DNA from: a virus
Length of the DNA: 44,555 bases
IMG/VR virus record: IMGVR_UViG_3300042922_000211
Coordinates: 1-44,555 of that record
Strand: one strand, 5' to 3'
Below, one piece after another: positions 40,114 through 44,555 of the stretch (positions are counted from its first letter, which is position 1; every line of letters begins with the position of its first letter). The notes beneath the pieces were generated by a model, which was not told the origin of the DNA, ran no database searches, and saw only the letters and a list, made by a program, of their open reading frames with translations. Made by a program: the position numbers and the translations under genes.

Positions 40114-40530
40114 ATGTTAATAAATGGTGACAAAATAGTTACAAGCCCTACACAATCCCCTGCTAATAGCTTTGTATTGTGTGGAAAATTAACAGCCGCT
40201 ACAACTACAGCAGTTGGCGGAGTGTTAAAATTGGAAAATACTTATGGTGTAGACCTATTAGTGCTTGATATGGTAGTACAAGTTACTACTAAATCCACAG
40301 GAGCAGCTACCGTAGACGTAGGTGTTGACGACGCAGGTGACACTTCAAACGACACATTGTTTGATGGTTTAGACGTTGGAACTGCCGCAGGAATCTTTGA
40401 CAATAGAATTGACAAGGGTACTAATGGTGGTATGGCTGTTTGGAAAAAAGGTGAATTTCTTGTTGCAACAGCGTCAGCTACTACAGCAGGGATGGTAGGC
40501 ACTTACAAAATCATAGCTATGGCTAACTAA
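40114..40530 (+). CDS. Capsid decoration / cement-like protein
   Basis: 138 residues, beta-rich and Gly/Ala/Thr/Val-rich (LTAATTTAVGGVLKLENTYG, ATVDVGVDDAGDTSNDTLFD, ATASATTAGMVGTYKI). It sits between scaffold and major capsid, a common place for decoration proteins. The sequence gives no exact family, so the call is contextual. Confidence 0.6.
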   Translation: MLINGDKIVTSPTQSPANSFVLCGKLTAATTTAVGGVLKLENTYGVDLLVLDMVVQVTTKSTGAATVDVGVDDAGDTSNDTLFDGLDVGTAAGIFDNRIDKGTNGGMAVWKKGEFLVATASATTAGMVGTYKIIAMAN

Positions 40531-40546
40531 TAGGAGGGAATAAACT

Positions 40547-41506
40547 ATGTTAAATTACGACGCACTTACTGCTCTTACGCAGAAAAAATATGTACCTAAG
40601 CTTGTGGATAACTTCTACAAGTCTAACCCGTTCTTAGTTTATTTAAAAGAACGTCAAAAAAGTTTCCCAGGTGGACACAAGATTGTTGAGCCATTAATTT
40701 ACGGAAACGTTACAGGTATCAAGTCATACAGCCTGTATGATACAATTACCTATGATACTGATATACCAATCAGTGCGGCTGAGTTTCAACCAAAAAATAT
40801 TGTTGCTCCAATCATAATTTCCACAGATGAAGAGTTAATGAACTCAGGCGAGACTCAAGTTATATCTATGCTTAAGTCCAAGATTCAGATAGTTGAAAAG
40901 ACTCTGAAAGACTCAGTTACTTCTCAATTATACGGAAATGGTACAGGCAATGGTGGAAAAGATATAACAGGACTTGGAGCAGCTATAGCTGCTACAGGAA
41001 CTTACGGTGGAATTGATAGAGATACTTATTCTTGGTGGAAAGCAAACATAATTACAAATAACCCAACAACTCCAGGAACAGCAGCAGCTTTGGATTTAAA
41101 CAACATGATGAGAACATTCTTGAAGATTTCAGATGGTAACGACCAACCTGACTTAATCTTGTGTGGTGTGGCTACATGGCACGAATATTTCAAGAAAGTT
41201 GAGGCTAAAGTTCAAATTAATACTACTATGGGTAAGAAAATGGCTGACTATGGTTTCCAAACTCTTGAGTTTATGGGTAAACCAATTATAGCAGACCCTA
41301 ACTGCCCTGAGGGTATTATGTACTTTTTAAACAGCAAGTACATGAATTGGAGAGTCCACAAGGACGCAAACTTCAAGACAACTAAATTCCACGTTGATGA
41401 TTCAAGACTTGCTAAGAAACAAGAAATTTTGTTAACAGCAAACTTAACAATCAACAACTGTAGAAGATTCGCAAAATTAACAGACATAGAGTACACAGCA
41501 ATATAA
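40547..41506 (+). CDS. Major capsid protein (HK97-fold type)
   Basis: 319 residues with GGAGGG upstream. The start (ALTQKKYVPKLVDNFYKSNP), the region IKSYSLYDTI, IVAPIIISTDEELMNSGETQ and the C-terminal GKPIIADPNCPEGIMYFLNS match capsid proteins of the HK97 fold in Firmicutes phages, with the spine helix around residues 100-130. There is no N-terminal delta domain; the separate scaffold fits that. A strong terminator follows. Confidence 0.85.
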   Translation: MLNYDALTALTQKKYVPKLVDNFYKSNPFLVYLKERQKSFPGGHKIVEPLIYGNVTGIKSYSLYDTITYDTDIPISAAEFQPKNIVAPIIISTDEELMNSGETQVISMLKSKIQIVEKTLKDSVTSQLYGNGTGNGGKDITGLGAAIAATGTYGGIDRDTYSWWKANIITNNPTTPGTAAALDLNNMMRTFLKISDGNDQPDLILCGVATWHEYFKKVEAKVQINTTMGKKMADYGFQTLEFMGKPIIADPNCPEGIMYFLNSKYMNWRVHKDANFKTTKFHVDDSRLAKKQEILLTANLTINNCRRFAKLTDIEYTAI

Positions 41507-41518
41507 CGTTGTGGTTTT

Positions 41519-41545
41519 AGGGGAGGCATAACGTCTCCCCTTTAT
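41519..41545 (+). terminator. Intrinsic terminator after the capsid gene
   Basis: AGGGGAGGC-ATAAC-GTCTCCCCT stem (9 bp, one G-T) followed by TTATTATT. Probably partial, so that capsid mRNA exceeds tail mRNA. Confidence 0.8.
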
Positions 41546-41564
41546 TATTGTTTAGGAGGAAGTT

Positions 41565-41858
41565 ATGAAAAAAACATATAAAAACTTAACAGGTCATTCA
41601 ATAAAGGCAGACATGTACGGAATAGGAATAGTAGTCATACCCGAGGGTATATCAGAACAAGAAGAACACATAATTAAGGCTTTTCAAGGTATGACCCCTG
41701 TCAAGCTATTTGAGGAGTGTGGGGAAGAAGAAATTATTCCTAAAAAGCTCGAAGAATTGACAAACAAAGAGTTAAGAGCTTTGTGTGTAGAGCAACATAT
41801 AGAGTGTAGTGATAAGGACACAAAGGGTGTGCTAATTTCAAAATTAAGGGGTGAATAA
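41565..41858 (+). CDS. Small head protein with C-terminal HeH/SAP-like motif
   Basis: 97 residues. A beta N-terminus (KADMYGIGIVVIPEGIS) is followed by EELTNKELRALCVEQHIECS and KDTKGVLISKLRGE, which look like a helix-extended-helix (SAP/Rho-N) motif common in small phage head-tail proteins. It lies between capsid and connector. Confidence 0.65.
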   Translation: MKKTYKNLTGHSIKADMYGIGIVVIPEGISEQEEHIIKAFQGMTPVKLFEECGEEEIIPKKLEELTNKELRALCVEQHIECSDKDTKGVLISKLRGE

Positions 41859-41860
41859 AC

Positions 41861-42481
41861 GTGGCTAATTTAAACAGAACGTTTAAGGAAATTCAAGACG
41901 CTGTTAAAACGGAAATGCAACTAGACCCAGGACTCATTAGTGATTTAGAACGACAAACATTTATAAATGACGCATTAGCGGACTTAGGGTCTTTATCATT
42001 ATTTGAAAAGTATGCGACTCTTACTATAGTTGACGGTAAAGCATACTTACCTGATGATTTAGTTGCGATAATAGACGTAAAATTTGATAACAGATATTTA
42101 ATTCCTGTGAAAAGAATGATTACTATGGATAGTGATAAGCCTATAGGTTACACATTAAATTATACAACTATAGAGGTATTTCCTAAGATACCCACAGGGA
42201 GTATTGATATATACTATGCTTATAGACCCTTAAGCTTAGTAAATGATGAGGATAAACCTGATATACCAAATGGGTTTGACAAAATGTTAGTTGATTGGGC
42301 TGTGGGTCATGCACATAGGAAAAATGGTAATATAGGGCTGTATAGAGAGTATGTGGGTGCGTACAATGAAAGCAAGATGATGTTGATGGCTGAGTTAACA
42401 AGACGACTTAACAGTAGAGTAGTAATGCAACATAATAGTGAGTATATGGAAATGCCTACAACACCTTGGGACTTTGTATAA
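41861..42481 (+). CDS. Head-tail connector / adaptor protein
   Basis: 206 residues from a GTG with AGGGG 9 bases upstream. It starts MANLNRTFKEIQDAVKTEMQ; FINDALADLGSLSLFEKYAT, LPDDLVAIIDVKFDNRYLIP and FDKMLVDWAVGHAHRKNG are typical of the gp6/gp4-like head completion proteins found after capsid genes in short-tailed phages. It should bind the portal from below. Confidence 0.72.
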   Translation: MANLNRTFKEIQDAVKTEMQLDPGLISDLERQTFINDALADLGSLSLFEKYATLTIVDGKAYLPDDLVAIIDVKFDNRYLIPVKRMITMDSDKPIGYTLNYTTIEVFPKIPTGSIDIYYAYRPLSLVNDEDKPDIPNGFDKMLVDWAVGHAHRKNGNIGLYREYVGAYNESKMMLMAELTRRLNSRVVMQHNSEYMEMPTTPWDFV

Positions 42482-42493
42482 GGAGGAGAGTAA

Positions 42494-43618
42494 ATGCCAC
42501 AAGCAGATAAAAAACCGCCTGTAAATAAGGCTAATACCGAATATATAAATGACTTTTCAGGTGGACTAAACACCACAATAAGCGGGTCGCTATTAACTGA
42601 AAAAGAGGCGCAAGTGGCAGAGAATGTGTCCTTTGAACAAAAAGGTACGATAGTACCACGTAAAGGACGACGTAAGAGGTACTCTGCTCCTTTTGTTAAT
42701 GAGCCAATTTCAGGGCTAGGACAACTCTATAAGCAGGATGGAACAGCTAGATTAGTTATATCCGCAGGTACAAATATGTATTCAGACAAACCTAATCTGT
42801 CTACTAAGTGGACGTCTAAAGCAGATTTTGACGTTACAGGAGCTAGTAAGACTAAGTACATAGACACTACATCAGATGAGACAGCAATGTCACTAGCACG
42901 TAATTACTTACCTAGAGCTGTAGCAGACTGCAAAGATAAGACGCTTTTTATAGCAACAGACGTTACTTTAGCTGACGAAACCTCTGTGGTTAAGTTTAAT
43001 GGTAACGCAATAAAAGCTACACTTAATGCAAGCAAGACTGTAGGCTTTGCAAAGGCTACACCAAGCATAGACAGGACTAAATTATGGGTGGTAAGTGCAT
43101 ATATATGTAACGGAAACGCTGCGTCAGGAGTACGAATAGTAGGACTAAAAACTGATGGTACTGTGGTAAAAGGGTCAGATTACGTTACTTCAACGTCATA
43201 CACTAAAGCTACAATTAAGTTTAAAGTAGATGAGATTAAGGACGTTACTACGATAGGACTAGAAGTAAAGGGTGCTGCTACTCAATATGGTTACATTGAT
43301 GGGTTGATATTAAGACCTATTACACAAACTGATTACGACAACGCAAGTTATATATCACCTGAATTTACTGATTTTGAACCTATTAACACTACTCTTACAA
43401 TAGACACGACCGCACAATGGAATGAGGGTACAAAAACTGATTTGGTTGTGGAAGAAAGCATAAGTGGAGCAATAGGTAGTAACTTAAACAGCACTCAGAA
43501 TTTATCTCAAGGTATACTAATAGGCGCTTATATTGTGGAAGATAAATTAACAATAGATACAAATTTAACGTGGGAGCCCTACGCAGCTATAACGTGGGAC
43601 GCCATGATACTTTTATAG
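42494..43618 (+). CDS. Stabilisation-like tail protein, N-terminal part, with carbohydrate-binding-like insert
   Basis: 374 residues, AGGAGGAG upstream. Residues 17-90 (NDFSGGLNTTISGSLLTEKE, AQVAENVSFEQKG, IVPRKGRRKRY, GLGQLYKQDG, LVISAGTNMYSD) form the typical N-terminus of gp10-like stabilisation or tail-hub proteins. Residues 110-280 are a jelly-roll module (KTKYIDTTSD ... YGYIDGLILRPITQTDYDNA) related in style to the fibre. The propeller that usually follows is absent; its signature lies in the gene at 1278, after the fibre gene. Confidence 0.7.
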   Translation: MPQADKKPPVNKANTEYINDFSGGLNTTISGSLLTEKEAQVAENVSFEQKGTIVPRKGRRKRYSAPFVNEPISGLGQLYKQDGTARLVISAGTNMYSDKPNLSTKWTSKADFDVTGASKTKYIDTTSDETAMSLARNYLPRAVADCKDKTLFIATDVTLADETSVVKFNGNAIKATLNASKTVGFAKATPSIDRTKLWVVSAYICNGNAASGVRIVGLKTDGTVVKGSDYVTSTSYTKATIKFKVDEIKDVTTIGLEVKGAATQYGYIDGLILRPITQTDYDNASYISPEFTDFEPINTTLTIDTTAQWNEGTKTDLVVEESISGAIGSNLNSTQNLSQGILIGAYIVEDKLTIDTNLTWEPYAAITWDAMILL

Positions 43619-43628
43619 GAGGTAACTT

Positions 43629-44555
43629 ATGGCAGATACATCAAGGGGATTTAAAAAAACATCTACAACCAATAACATAGCGGATGACATAAACGTTAAC
43701 TTACCATTTAACTTTGATAAGTTAGATGAAGAATTAAATAATATAGATAAACCACAATACTCAACAGTAACAAAACAAGAGCCTGTCTTTAGTCTAGGAG
43801 CAGATGCAATAAAAGGTCAAGTGCCTATAAATGCAAATGGTTTGAGTGCCGTAAATTCAGTTAAAAATGGCAATTTTAATGGTACAACTAATTGGCTTGC
43901 AAACTATTCCACTATATCCGCTAATAACGGTGTATTAACAAACACAGGTGATGGAACAAATAGCAGTCCTTTCTTTAGACAAAGTACGGCACAGTTACAA
44001 AAAGATAGTAGAAAATATTATTTTCAAGGAAAAGTTAGAGTTACAAATGCAAATTGTACAGTGATTACTATAAATGATGGATTTGGTAGTGGTGCTGTTC
44101 AAAATAGTCCTGAATCAAATAAATGGTACACTGTGTCAGGTATTAAAACCATAACTCAAGGTACAATCGTTTATGTTAGTCATGTCTATGCAGACGCAGC
44201 AACAGCAAACGGAAAAGTCATGGAAGTTAAAGAAGTTATGGCAATCGACCTAACAACTATTTTCGGTGCAGGAAATGAGCCAACAAAAGAACAATGCGAC
44301 TTAATGTTTGCTAATTACTTTGATGGCATAGGTAGTGTAAATGATGTTAAGATTAAGAGTGTTGGGAAGAATTTGTTTGATGTGAATGATGTTATAAATG
44401 CTGTTAATGATAAAACTAAAGCCTACTTATCAGTTATAGATGGGAAAAATGTTTTAGTGTTAAATTCTCCAAATTCGACTTTTTTTACATCATTAAAACC
44501 TAACACACAGTACACATTTAAAGCTAGTTGTAGAAAAGCATTAGATAATGCTAAT
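43629..44555 (+). CDS. Tail fibre / receptor-binding protein, N-terminal part (continues at base 1)
   Basis: ATG at 43629 with AGGAGG upstream; open to the window end and in frame with 3-1265, giving 680 residues in all. The N-terminal 60 residues (DDINVNLPFNFDKLDEELNN) probably attach to the tail. Two jelly-roll modules follow: SVKNGNFNGTTNWLANYSTI ending in VMAIDLTTIFGAGNEPTKEQ, then SVGKNLFDVNDVI. The GAGNEPTKE and GKNLFDV strings are hallmarks of Firmicutes phage fibre modules that resemble carbohydrate-binding domains. Glycan binding is inferred. Confidence 0.85.
   Translation, partial: MADTSRGFKKTSTTNNIADDINVNLPFNFDKLDEELNNIDKPQYSTVTKQEPVFSLGADAIKGQVPINANGLSAVNSVKNGNFNGTTNWLANYSTISANNGVLTNTGDGTNSSPFFRQSTAQLQKDSRKYYFQGKVRVTNANCTVITINDGFGSGAVQNSPESNKWYTVSGIKTITQGTIVYVSHVYADAATANGKVMEVKEVMAIDLTTIFGAGNEPTKEQCDLMFANYFDGIGSVNDVKIKSVGKNLFDVNDVINAVNDKTKAYLSVIDGKNVLVLNSPNSTFFTSLKPNTQYTFKASCRKALDNAN
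44407..44555. repeat. Terminal overlap, right copy
   Basis: Repeats bases 1-149 with one substitution at 44533 (G for T at 127). See the left copy. Confidence 0.93.

Noticed and set aside
1-44555. Functional direct terminal repeats of 149 bp
   Set aside because: The repeat lies inside one reading frame that is continuous across the junction, so assembly overlap of a circular or permuted genome is simpler.
1-44555. CRISPR array, anti-CRISPR locus, diversity-generating retroelement or integrase
   Set aside because: No regular repeats with spacers, no reverse transcriptase or template repeat, no Tyr or Ser recombinase motif. Unknown small genes could be anti-defence genes, but nothing in the sequence shows it.
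1-44555. Recoded stop codons (TGA or TAG read through)
   Set aside because: Genes end with TAA, TAG and TGA at sensible places with new ribosome sites just after, so standard code 11 fits.

Overview
The window is an essentially complete phage genome of about 44.4 kb. Bases 1-149 recur at 44407-44555 with one mismatch (127 T, 44533 G), so the molecule is circular or circularly permuted with a unit of about 44,406 bp, and the fibre gene (43629 onward, continuing at 1-1265) is cut by the window ends. The low GC, strong AGGAGG ribosome binding sites, sigma-A promoters with 17-bp spacing, a LNLQLFAE-type scaffold start and an amidase-SPOR lysin point to a Firmicutes (clostridial, probably gut) host. 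A P22-like portal, large ejection-type proteins and no tape-measure, tube or sheath gene suggest a podovirus. I see no integrase, CI-type repressor, RNA polymerase, methyltransferase, tRNA or CRISPR array, so a virulent life style is likely.

Layout. (1) 33.5-44.5 kb and 1-11.9 kb, plus strand: the late block. Order: small terminase, Cys-rich small protein, phosphodiester-glycosidase-like protein, large terminase, membrane protein, portal, scaffold, decoration-like protein, capsid, head-tail connectors, N-terminal half of a stabilisation-like protein, fibre, propeller-like half, two large ejection-type proteins, membrane/holin proteins and endolysin. A bidirectional terminator at 11904 closes it. 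(2) 11.9-22.5 kb, minus strand: replication and recombination. VRR-NUC nuclease, DUF669 SSB-like protein, Sak4-like ATPase, RecB/Cas4-like nuclease, a family A DNA polymerase split into a UDG-exonuclease half and a polymerase half, SNF2-type helicase, primase-helicase fusion and a ribbon-helix-helix regulator. (3) 22.5-30.3 kb, minus strand: early accessory genes around a MoxR-type AAA+ ATPase and a VWA protein carrying an HExxH motif, with many unknown small genes. (4) 30.3-33.5 kb: a control island with few genes, dense in promoters, palindromes, direct repeats, terminators, a near-consensus Fur box, a G-run cluster, a hydrophobic micropeptide and a candidate structured ncRNA of about 200 nt directly before the terminase promoter.

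Transcription. Consensus-like promoters face left at 30353, 28739, 22505, 15494 and 31579, and right at 31984, 33270, 33505 and 39152. The early minus-strand operons supply the MoxR/VWA module and the replisome; the plus-strand promoters drive packaging and capsid genes. Three promoters carry a duplicated GTTGAC and two have an upstream AACATATGTT palindrome, suggesting shared phage regulators, with the RHH protein at 22308 an obvious candidate. At whole-genome scale GATC, GGCC and CCGG appear to be absent, a likely signature of host restriction pressure.
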